Assembly: GCA_964617665.1 (NCBI GenBank)
Contig: CAZUAH010000549.1
Location: forward strand, 1-9,224
Origin: JADHUC01 sp964617665
GTDB lineage: Bacteria > Planctomycetota > Planctomycetia > Pirellulales > Pirellulaceae
Direction: 5' to 3'
Length of the DNA stretch: 9,224 bases
Shown piece by piece: positions 1 to 6,384 of this stretch (within the stretch, counting starts at the first letter, position 1; each line of letters begins with the position of its first letter). The notes beneath the pieces were generated by a model that was not told the origin of the DNA, made no database searches, and worked only from the letters and a program-made list of their open reading frames with translations. The translations under genes and the position numbers were made by a program.

Positions 1-1
1 C

Positions 2-1528
2 GAGAAGATCGAACAGGCCCGAGCGGCCATCGAATACTGTCTGGAGCAACTGAACGTGGGCGACCGCTTCAACATCGTCACATTCGGTACGGAGGTGCGC
101 AGCTTTCGCAACGCGTTGGTGAAGAGGTCCCAGGCAGAGCTGACGGCTGCCCAGGACTTCATCGAGGAATTCGTGGCTCAGGGGCGGACCAATATCAGCG
201 GTGCGCTGGAGAAGGCCGTAACAGGCGAGTCCACCGCGGGGCGACCGCACATCACGATCTTCCTGACCGACGGCACGCCCACGGCCGGAGAATTAGTGCC
301 GGAGAAAATTGTCGAGTCGGTCACGGCGACACAACCTTGCCCGACTAGGATTTTCGTAATGGGCGTCGGCCACGACGTCAACACGCACCTGTTGGACAAG
401 TTGGCCGAGGCGACTGAAGGCAGCAGCGAATACGTTACGGCCGACGACGAGATCGACGCCAAGATCGCCACATTGTACGACCGGCTCTCGAATCCCGTAC
501 TGACCAACGTAGTAGTCGACTGCGGCGAACTGCGAACGCATTCGGTATACCCGAAGAAGGTTTCAGCCCTGTTCAAGGGCAGTGAATTCATGCTGTTCGG
601 CCGCTACCGCGATGGCGGAAAACACACGTTCACGGTCTCCGGCTCACTCTCAGGAGAGCCGACTCGATACGAGTGCCAGGCCGTCTTGCCCTCGGATCCG
701 TCTGCCGACACCACCGCGTTTGTCGCCCCGCTGTGGGCCGCGCGGAAAATTGGATATCTGCTGCAGGAAATCCGTCTGCACGGGGAAAACGACGAGTTGA
801 TCACCGAGGTGGTCCGTTTGAGCAAGAAGTTTGGCATTGTCACGGAGTACACCGAGTTCATTGCCTCGGTTACCGGCGAACTCAGCGCGGAACTTGCCGT
901 CACCGAGGCACGGAACCGGATGAACATGGCCAACTCAGTGCAGGCCGGCCAGTGGGCCTTTAACCAAGCTCGCAACGACCGGCAGCTTCAGCAGAAGGTG
1001 GTTGCCACGAAGGGGGCCAATTTCTACTTGGACCGCCAAGGGCGCCGAGTGGCCACCGAGAACATCCAACAGTTCGACGACAATGTGTTCTATCTCCGCG
1101 AGGGGCAATGGGTGGATGCCCAGGATCAAGGCGACCGAAAGGCCCGCACCGTGAAGTTGTTCAGCAAGGAATACAACGATCTGGTGCGCAACAACCGTCG
1201 TTTTGCCCAGGCGCAGCGTCTGGGCTGGGCCATGTCCATCAACGTGGGTGACGAGCGAGTGGTCGTGGAAAACGACGGAGCGACGCAGAGTAAGGAATTG
1301 CTCGAACGGGTTCAACAACAGCAGCAGGCGCCTGCCATGCAGCAGCAACAAATGCGTAACCTCCAATTCAACAACCGATTCAACCAATTGCCGCAGGGAC
1401 AACAGCAGCTGCAACAGATTCCGGTCAATCAACTGCCGAATATCCAAATCAATCAGCAAATGCAGTTGAACAACCGGAATGTTCAGGACGTGCAGCAACA
1501 AGAGCCGGTCCGGAACAACGATCGCTGA
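2..1528 (+). CDS. VIT/VWA-type protein, 3' part (5' end outside window), with Gln/Asn-rich C-terminal tail
   Basis: The reading frame is open from base 2, and the residues before the internal GTG at 56 (EKIEQARAAIEYCLEQLNVG) are typical VWA helix 1, so the true start lies left of the window; 508 residues are visible. The VWA domain covers about visible residues 1-145. Two metal-site (MIDAS) elements are present, Thr63 in GRTNI and Asp90 in LTDG; the DxSxS element must be upstream. A beta segment (YPKK...LFGRY...GG, about 180-225) and the segment LWAARKIGYLL...GIVTEYTEF (about 244-287) follow, as in inter-alpha-trypsin-inhibitor-like VIT-VWA proteins. A further segment (FYLREGQWVDA...VKLFSKEYNDLVR, about 360-400) also recurs, to my knowledge, in bacterial members. 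From nt 1310 the last 72 residues contain 38 Gln or Asn. Family knowledge points to metal-dependent protein binding at or outside the membrane; the partner is unknown. The domain call is solid, the role is not. Confidence 0.9.
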   Translation, partial: EKIEQARAAIEYCLEQLNVGDRFNIVTFGTEVRSFRNALVKRSQAELTAAQDFIEEFVAQGRTNISGALEKAVTGESTAGRPHITIFLTDGTPTAGELVPEKIVESVTATQPCPTRIFVMGVGHDVNTHLLDKLAEATEGSSEYVTADDEIDAKIATLYDRLSNPVLTNVVVDCGELRTHSVYPKKVSALFKGSEFMLFGRYRDGGKHTFTVSGSLSGEPTRYECQAVLPSDPSADTTAFVAPLWAARKIGYLLQEIRLHGENDELITEVVRLSKKFGIVTEYTEFIASVTGELSAELAVTEARNRMNMANSVQAGQWAFNQARNDRQLQQKVVATKGANFYLDRQGRRVATENIQQFDDNVFYLREGQWVDAQDQGDRKARTVKLFSKEYNDLVRNNRRFAQAQRLGWAMSINVGDERVVVENDGATQSKELLERVQQQQQAPAMQQQQMRNLQFNNRFNQLPQGQQQLQQIPVNQLPNIQINQQMQLNNRNVQDVQQQEPVRNNDR

Positions 1529-1565
1529 TACGACGGACAAATAGGACGTAAACACCTTTGTGGTC

Positions 1566-1647
1566 GTTTGACCCTGAGCCGGCAGGCGACGGTTCTGTTG
1601 CATCGAGCGGCTCTGAACAACCGTCGCCTGCCGGCTCGGGGTTAAAC
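1566..1647 (+). repeat. Long inverted repeat / RNA hairpin, 29-bp stem with 24-nt loop
   Basis: Arms 1566-1594 and 1619-1647 are reverse complements at 27 of 29 positions, with a perfect 19-bp core (1576-1594 against 1619-1637, containing GCCGGCAGGCGACGG). The two imperfect positions (1570/1643 and 1575/1638) are G-T and T-G on the plus strand, so both would be G-U wobble pairs in plus-strand RNA but C-A mismatches in minus-strand RNA. The element starts 37 nt after the stop of the upstream VWA gene and ends 9 nt before the Shine-Dalgarno of the next gene. No T-run follows on either strand, so it is not a canonical intrinsic terminator. It may be an mRNA-stability, processing or translational-control hairpin, or one copy of a dispersed palindromic (REP/MITE-like) repeat. 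Confidence 0.85.
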
Positions 1648-1656
1648 AATCAAGCC

Positions 1657-1661
1657 AGGAG
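1657..1661 (+). promoter_or_regulatory. Shine-Dalgarno AGGAG for the toroid-DUF4159 gene
   Basis: AGGAG lies 8 nt before the ATG at 1670. It supports that start over any internal one and sits just downstream of the long hairpin, so folding there could affect ribosome access. Confidence 0.75.
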
Positions 1662-1669
1662 ATTCATCA

Positions 1670-3973
1670 ATGCCACGTATGATAGCCTTGCTTTCCCTTC
1701 TCCTTCTCTTCCCCGCTTCGGTCTTCGCTCAACTCAGACCGCAACTGGGCGGCCCTGGTGCCCGAGCGGTTCACGAACCATTTGCGGGGCCGATTACGGC
1801 GGCGAAGATCCGGACGGCGATCGACGACGCTGTCATGTTCTTGCGCAACCAGCAGCGGACCGACGGGTCGATCACCTTGGGCAGCCATCCCGAAGGTGGC
1901 ACGGCGCTGGCCGCCCTGACGATGCTGGCATCCGGCGCGCATCCGGCCACCGACGATCAGCTCAAGCGAGCCCTCGACTGGCTTGGCAAGACTGAACCGG
2001 ACAACGTATATGTCCGCGGCATCCGTGCCAACGTTTGGGAGTATGCGCTTCGCAAGGTTCCTTATGACAAACGCATTCGCGAGTTGCTCAAGGTTGACTA
2101 CGATTGGCTGCTGCAGGCATTGGGTGACAAGGAAGCCTGGCGATACAACATGGCATCACGCAACAACAAGAGCGACTGGGACAACTCCTGCACGCAGTAC
2201 GGCGTGCTGGGACTCTGGGCGGCGGCCCGGGCAGGCTTCGATCCGGGCGAGAAGTTCTGGATTACGATGTCAAAGCACTTTCGTTCGTGCCAGAACGAAG
2301 ATGGCGGATGGGGGTACACGCGAAGCGGATCTTCGCCAAACATGGCCACAGCCGGCTTGGCCAGCATGTTCCTTGTCTTCGACATGTATCACGGCCGCAA
2401 CGCGTACACGCGAGAGAATCCGCGAACGTTCACCGAGGGTGACGCCGCCGAAGTGCTCGTTTCGATCGGACGCGGTATGACGTGGCTGGGGAAATCGTCC
2501 GGCAACAAGAACTCGGCCTATTACCTTTACGGCATCGAACGGACCGGTGTGGCCAGCGGGCGCAAGTACATCGGCGGCGAGGACTGGTTTGCCAACGGTG
2601 CTCAGACGGTCTTAAGCACACAGCAATCCAACGGTTTCATTCCGCTGGGACAATGGGGCGACCAAGTCGTGGGCACGTCATTTTGTACGTTGTTCCTCGT
2701 CTACGGCGGCGCGCCGGTGGCGTTAGAGAAGCTGGAATACGGCGAAGGACAGGATTGGAATCTGAACCCGCGCGATCTGGCAAACTTAAGCAAGCACTTG
2801 TGGGCGGCGTATGAGCGGCCGGTAAACTGGCAGACGGTTTCTTTGGAAACGGAAGCCAGCGAGTTCGAGGCGCCCATTCTGTTCATCAGTGGGTCGAAAG
2901 CGGTGAACTTCACCGAGGAGGAGATGCTCAAGCTTCGCGAGTACGTGCTTCGTGGCGGGACGATTCTGGCCGAACCGAGCGACCATTCGGAAGAATTCAC
3001 CCAATCCATGGAACAGCTTGTGCGTCTAATGTTCTCCAAGAAGGACTATCCCAACTACGAATTGAAGCCCCTGCCGGCCGATCACGGGATCTATGCCGTG
3101 ATCAAGCAATCGTGGAATCGGCGCCCGCGGCTGCGCGGTGTCTCGGACGGATCGCGCACGTTCTTCCTCGTTTCCGACGAGTATCTGTCGCGCGACTGGC
3201 AGATGAACAAGGTCGACAGCGATGCCTTTCGTCTGGCGATGAATCTGCTGTTCTATGCAACCGACTTGGGCGCACTGGAAGGCAAGTTCGCCGCGATGCT
3301 GCCGGACACGGCACCTGCCAAAGAGCGGGAAGCGGTGCTGCGCGTTGCCCGAGTCAAACATGCTGGCATCAAGCGGTCTCCGAGCAACTGGAATGCGGCA
3401 GCCATGTGTTGGCGCAAGTTCGCACCGTACGTGAAACACATAACGGGCTGCGAACTTTCCGAGTCCTCGCCGGTCACGCTGGCCAAAGACTCACTGGAAG
3501 GCATCAGGATGCTGCATCTGACAGGCCGAGAGAAGTTGACATTGTCCGAGGAGGAGCGTGCCGAGTTGAAACAGTTCGTCGTCTCCGGAGGGACCGTATT
3601 GGTTGATGCCTACGCCGGCTCACCTGCGTTTGCGACGTCCGCCAAGGCAATCGTGACGGAGACTTTTGGCCCCCTCCAGACGCTACCCACGGACCACGTG
3701 CTGGCCGAAGGCCGGTTTGAAGGTGGCGAGGACCTCTCGGACGGCGTCCAATTCAAACTGCCGGCTCGCCGATTGTTGCGCAGCCGCGACGAATCGACCC
3801 GCGGCCAGAAACTGCTGGTTGCCTGGGATAACAAGCGGCCCGCCGTGTTCTTCTCCGAGTTCGATCTCGCCAGCGCCATGGCCGATATCGAGAACTATCG
3901 TTCGCTGGGCTACAAGCCCAGATCGGCCAGGAAGATCGTCGGCAATATCGCCGCCTACGTGATGGTTGACTGA
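1670..3973 (+). CDS. Exported alpha/alpha-toroid protein with two tandem DUF4159-type domains
   Basis: This 767-residue protein starts at an ATG with a good Shine-Dalgarno. A Sec signal peptide is clear (hydrophobic core IALLSLLLLFPAS, probable cleavage after VFA at about residue 20). Residues about 45-345 resemble the toroid of squalene-cyclase/prenyltransferase-like proteins, with QW-like motifs: QQRTDGSI, CQNEDGGWGY (207-216) and QQSNG (318-322). I see no DxDD cyclase acid motif, so cyclase activity is unlikely. Two DUF4159-like units follow, about 348-545 and 554-767. Each has a K-x-G start, a hydrophobic strand ending in (S/T)G (ILFISG at 403-408; MLHLTG at 614-619), an EEE-x-x-x-L-(R/K)-x-(Y/F)-V-x-x-GGT turn and a later LPxDH. 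They look like an internal duplication. DUF4159 has no firmly known activity that I can name. In planctomycetes such proteins often accompany VWA proteins, as here, which suggests a shared envelope-associated complex; that is inference. Confidence 0.87.
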   Translation: MPRMIALLSLLLLFPASVFAQLRPQLGGPGARAVHEPFAGPITAAKIRTAIDDAVMFLRNQQRTDGSITLGSHPEGGTALAALTMLASGAHPATDDQLKRALDWLGKTEPDNVYVRGIRANVWEYALRKVPYDKRIRELLKVDYDWLLQALGDKEAWRYNMASRNNKSDWDNSCTQYGVLGLWAAARAGFDPGEKFWITMSKHFRSCQNEDGGWGYTRSGSSPNMATAGLASMFLVFDMYHGRNAYTRENPRTFTEGDAAEVLVSIGRGMTWLGKSSGNKNSAYYLYGIERTGVASGRKYIGGEDWFANGAQTVLSTQQSNGFIPLGQWGDQVVGTSFCTLFLVYGGAPVALEKLEYGEGQDWNLNPRDLANLSKHLWAAYERPVNWQTVSLETEASEFEAPILFISGSKAVNFTEEEMLKLREYVLRGGTILAEPSDHSEEFTQSMEQLVRLMFSKKDYPNYELKPLPADHGIYAVIKQSWNRRPRLRGVSDGSRTFFLVSDEYLSRDWQMNKVDSDAFRLAMNLLFYATDLGALEGKFAAMLPDTAPAKEREAVLRVARVKHAGIKRSPSNWNAAAMCWRKFAPYVKHITGCELSESSPVTLAKDSLEGIRMLHLTGREKLTLSEEERAELKQFVVSGGTVLVDAYAGSPAFATSAKAIVTETFGPLQTLPTDHVLAEGRFEGGEDLSDGVQFKLPARRLLRSRDESTRGQKLLVAWDNKRPAVFFSEFDLASAMADIENYRSLGYKPRSARKIVGNIAAYVMVD

Positions 3974-4080
3974 ATTCGACGGGCAACTGTGGCCAGACGG
4001 ACCCGCATGGAGTAGAACGGAAGTCGTTCGTCGTGCGTCACGTGGGCCGACGATTGGCCGTTGAGGTGCGACTCGGCGCG

Positions 4081-4088
4081 GGAGAAGG
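4081..4088 (+). promoter_or_regulatory. Shine-Dalgarno GGAGAAGG deciding the 4092 start
   Basis: The purine stretch GGAGAAGG ends 3 nt before the ATG at 4092, with its GGAG core 7 nt from it. With the signal peptide encoded immediately downstream, it fixes the start of the next gene. The 118-bp gap before the gene shows no obvious promoter or terminator. Confidence 0.65.
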
Positions 4089-4091
4089 TGG

Positions 4092-5984
4092 ATGAAGACA
4101 TCTTGTCGGGCAATTCTCCTTGTTCTGTTCATCGGCTGCTGGGTGCCTTCTTCCCGTGGCGAACGAATCGTGGTCGAGGCGTGTTGGCGTGGCGGAGGCG
4201 CAATGGTCGACTGCATTACGATGCGCCGCCTGCTTGCCTGGCGAAAGGGCGATTTGACCATCCGGCGATACGATTGCTGCGAGATTTCGTTGGAGGTCTT
4301 CAAGATCATTGAAGGAACGCGCCACGCGGACCACCCAAGACGCCCTGGGGGCACTCGCAATCTGTACGTGTTTGCCCTGAACGGCGCAGCACTGGCAATC
4401 GACAAGGGCGGCCAGGGCATGAGGGAAATCCGTGGAAGATGGACTTTGGACGTCTTGCCAGACGGGACGCTGGCGGTGACCGATCTGGCTCAAACGCCAA
4501 TGGACATCGACATTCGCGACGAGAAGGCCAAACTGGCCAAGATGCGGAAGGAGTTGGAAAGCGACGATCCGGCGCGGCAGTACGCGGCGTTGCGGGAATT
4601 CCGTGAGAAGAGATGCTTCGCTTTGGTCCCGGCAGTGATCGCCCTGACCGACAGCAAAGCACAGGTGACGGTGCCGGACGGGATGCACGTGACTACGGCC
4701 GAAGGACCACATCTTACACTTCCCGTCCAGTCCACGTTGGGCGAGGAAGCCCGTTCTGCTTTGCATCGCGTTACGCACGCATTGCGCGACCGCTCGTCTC
4801 CGACAACCAAGGACGGGCGCCGGAGATGGCAGACGTGGTGGACAGGCCTGTTGAAAACGGAACCGTTTCCCGAGGTCGACGTCGCGCCGGGAACATTGAC
4901 CACGATCGCTGAGCTTCCTATGCACTGGCCAGAGTTGCATATCAGTCCGGATGGAGCCAAAGGCGTGCTTGCGTATCGCGACACTCACCGCGCCATGGAC
5001 GAGTTACCAAACGGGATTCGCTGGATGTCGTTTGCAGAGACGAACGCGAGTTCTTTCCTCTACGATTGTCCGAGGGACGACATCAACCGCAAGCCAACCG
5101 GCTCAGTCGTGGCCTGGACGGATCAGGGCGTCGGGATTGCGTGGCACGAGTACGAATGGGACGAGAAGCGTCACAAAGCCCATTTCCTTGCGGCGTCACC
5201 GGAGGGCCGAGTCACACACGGTCCTGTGCCCGTGAGTCTGACGGAAGCTCGGCACCTCACTCTCTGCCGATCCGTCGACAGTTGGCTGGTTGTCTACAAC
5301 ACGAAGGACGGAGCCGTTCTCTCTCAGAGACTCGACTCGGTAGGCAGTCCGTTGGCAAAACCGATCGAAGTGCTGAAGGCCGGTAGCATCGATTTGGACT
5401 ACAGCATTGACGCGCGAGCCGCGTCCGTGGTGGCCGCGCCGTCTGGTGCGGCCGCGGTTTTCGGCGGCGACGACCAAGTGACACTTTTGATGCTGGACCA
5501 GGCTGGCCGACTTCGACAGTCGATCCGTGTTGATGATCCGGCCATCAGGGGACACGGCTTCAAGCCACAAATCGAACGTGTGGGCGACAGTCTCTGTGTC
5601 GCTTGGGTCCAGAGTGATAACGACGACGACCGGCTGATGACACGGGTGTTCGATGTGGAAGGCCGGCCCAGGACTGGTGTAATCGTTGTCGCCGAGTTCG
5701 TCAGCGGCATGGCTCGTCCGGTTGCAGCATCCGACGGATTTGCCCTCGTCTGGCGAAGCTACGCACAGACGCCTGGGCAGGTTCGGGCCGCACACTTGGA
5801 ATGCGACGGCAAGATCGGTCGTAAAGCCGTCGTCTACGACGGTCAAATCACCTCACCAAACGTCACCGCCGGGCTGGGCGATGGCCAGCTTAGTATTTTG
5901 GTTCACGATTGGACCCGCTGGCCGTTCGCCGTGCGATGGAAGCAGGTGAAATGGCCTTCGCCCGTCTCTACGGCCCGTGATTGA
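4092..5984 (+). CDS. Exported protein of unknown function: HEAT-like segment plus beta-rich, propeller-like C-terminal half
   Basis: I do not recognise this 630-residue protein as a named family. The N-terminus (MKTSCRAILLVLFIGCW) is a signal sequence. FIGC at 13-16 resembles a lipobox, but Arg6 is close to the core and the match is weak, so it may be a lipoprotein or a normally cleaved protein. Residues about 24-140 form a beta-rich region with Cys31, Cys41, Cys62 and Cys63 clustered, perhaps for disulfides. Residues about 142-250 are helical and HEAT-like (ESDDPARQYAALREF...ALVPAVIALTD), ending in a W-x-x-WW motif (WQTWW) that I associate with HEAT-type planctomycete proteins. From about 265 to the end, repeated strand units such as ELHISPDGAKGVLAY, SVVAWTDQGVGIAWHEY, SLCVAWVQSD and FALVWRSY suggest a degenerate beta-propeller. 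It is co-directional with the toroid gene 118 bp upstream, and its 3' end overlaps the minus-strand gene by 17 bp. The function is unknown; a scaffold or binding role is only a guess from the folds. Confidence 0.82.
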   Translation: MKTSCRAILLVLFIGCWVPSSRGERIVVEACWRGGGAMVDCITMRRLLAWRKGDLTIRRYDCCEISLEVFKIIEGTRHADHPRRPGGTRNLYVFALNGAALAIDKGGQGMREIRGRWTLDVLPDGTLAVTDLAQTPMDIDIRDEKAKLAKMRKELESDDPARQYAALREFREKRCFALVPAVIALTDSKAQVTVPDGMHVTTAEGPHLTLPVQSTLGEEARSALHRVTHALRDRSSPTTKDGRRRWQTWWTGLLKTEPFPEVDVAPGTLTTIAELPMHWPELHISPDGAKGVLAYRDTHRAMDELPNGIRWMSFAETNASSFLYDCPRDDINRKPTGSVVAWTDQGVGIAWHEYEWDEKRHKAHFLAASPEGRVTHGPVPVSLTEARHLTLCRSVDSWLVVYNTKDGAVLSQRLDSVGSPLAKPIEVLKAGSIDLDYSIDARAASVVAAPSGAAAVFGGDDQVTLLMLDQAGRLRQSIRVDDPAIRGHGFKPQIERVGDSLCVAWVQSDNDDDRLMTRVFDVEGRPRTGVIVVAEFVSGMARPVAASDGFALVWRSYAQTPGQVRAAHLECDGKIGRKAVVYDGQITSPNVTAGLGDGQLSILVHDWTRWPFAVRWKQVKWPSPVSTARD

Positions 5985-6381
5985 ATTCGATGATCGTTCC
6001 GTCCATGAAATGGTAAATGCTGACGTCTCCTCCGAATCTGGGTTGCTTGAAAGCGAAACCGTACAACCAGCATTGGCCCTTGCGCGGATGCCCCTTCGAG
6101 TAGTGAAGACTCACGGAGTGAAGATACTTGTCCGAGTAGTCTTCCTTGGCCTTTGTCTTCAGGTACCGTTTGACTGTCTCGACCGAGTCGAATAGGGAAA
6201 TCGTTGGTTGGAACGGCTTCACGTCGACCGAAGCAGGGAGCCGTCCGTTCTTGGCTTCGACTTCTGCCTTTTCCACCGGTGCTGTCTTCGGTTCTTTCGG
6301 CGTGCGCGGCTTATCATCATCCGCACACACCGCTGTCACGACAGAAAGAGCCAGCGTTGTTGCCAGGAGCCTGCTTTTTAT
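5968..6381 (-). CDS. Small exported hypothetical protein with probable ATA start
   Basis: A conventional GTG start at 6339 would give 123 residues but would begin inside a signal peptide. Reading upstream in frame to the TAA at 6387-6385, the codons from 6381 give a textbook export signal: positive n-region (IKSR), hydrophobic core (LLATTLALSVV) and an AxA-like site (VCA) before DDDK. The only codon that keeps the n-region is ATA at 6381-6379, with GAGG 6 nt upstream, so I call a 137-residue product initiated at ATA; a mutated or misread ATG is the alternative. The mature protein has a charged, Pro/Lys/Glu-rich linker (DDDKPRTPKEPKTAPVEK) and then a compact domain with aromatic strands (HSVSLHYSKG, QCWLYGFAFKQPRFGG, IYHFMDGTIIEF). 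I do not recognise the family. It lies 3 nt behind the large VWA gene in the same frame, so it is probably translationally coupled and co-transcribed with it. The gene is likely real; the start is uncertain. Confidence 0.75.
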   Translation of the reverse strand: MKSRLLATTLALSVVTAVCADDDKPRTPKEPKTAPVEKAEVEAKNGRLPASVDVKPFQPTISLFDSVETVKRYLKTKAKEDYSDKYLHSVSLHYSKGHPRKGQCWLYGFAFKQPRFGGDVSIYHFMDGTIIEFNHGP

Positions 6382-6384
6382 GGG

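Noticed and set aside
935..1603. Minus-strand open frame of 222 codons rich in Leu
   Set aside because: It is antisense to the VWA gene; the Leu-rich composition is the complement of the Gln/Asn codons. The domain match is on the plus strand.
1566..1647. Inverted repeat as a Rho-independent terminator
   Set aside because: No T-run follows the right arm on the plus strand (AATCAAG follows), nor on the minus strand, and the 24-nt loop is long for that role.
1558..1995. Plus-strand open frame of 145 codons across the intergenic gap into the toroid gene
   Set aside because: Its first part only translates the inverted repeat: the same PEPAGDG/SPAGSG peptides appear on both strands. The rest is out of frame with the well-supported 1670-3973 gene, and there is no good ribosome binding site.
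3763..3773. CTGCCGGCTCG inside the toroid gene, matching part of the inverted-repeat arm
   Set aside because: Only 11 bases match, in coding GC-rich sequence with no palindrome; compatible with chance.
4038..4988. Minus-strand open frame of 316 codons
   Set aside because: Antisense to the exported 4092-5984 gene, with biased Arg/His/Gln composition and no recognisable domain, signal peptide or ribosome binding site. Typical GC-rich shadow frame.
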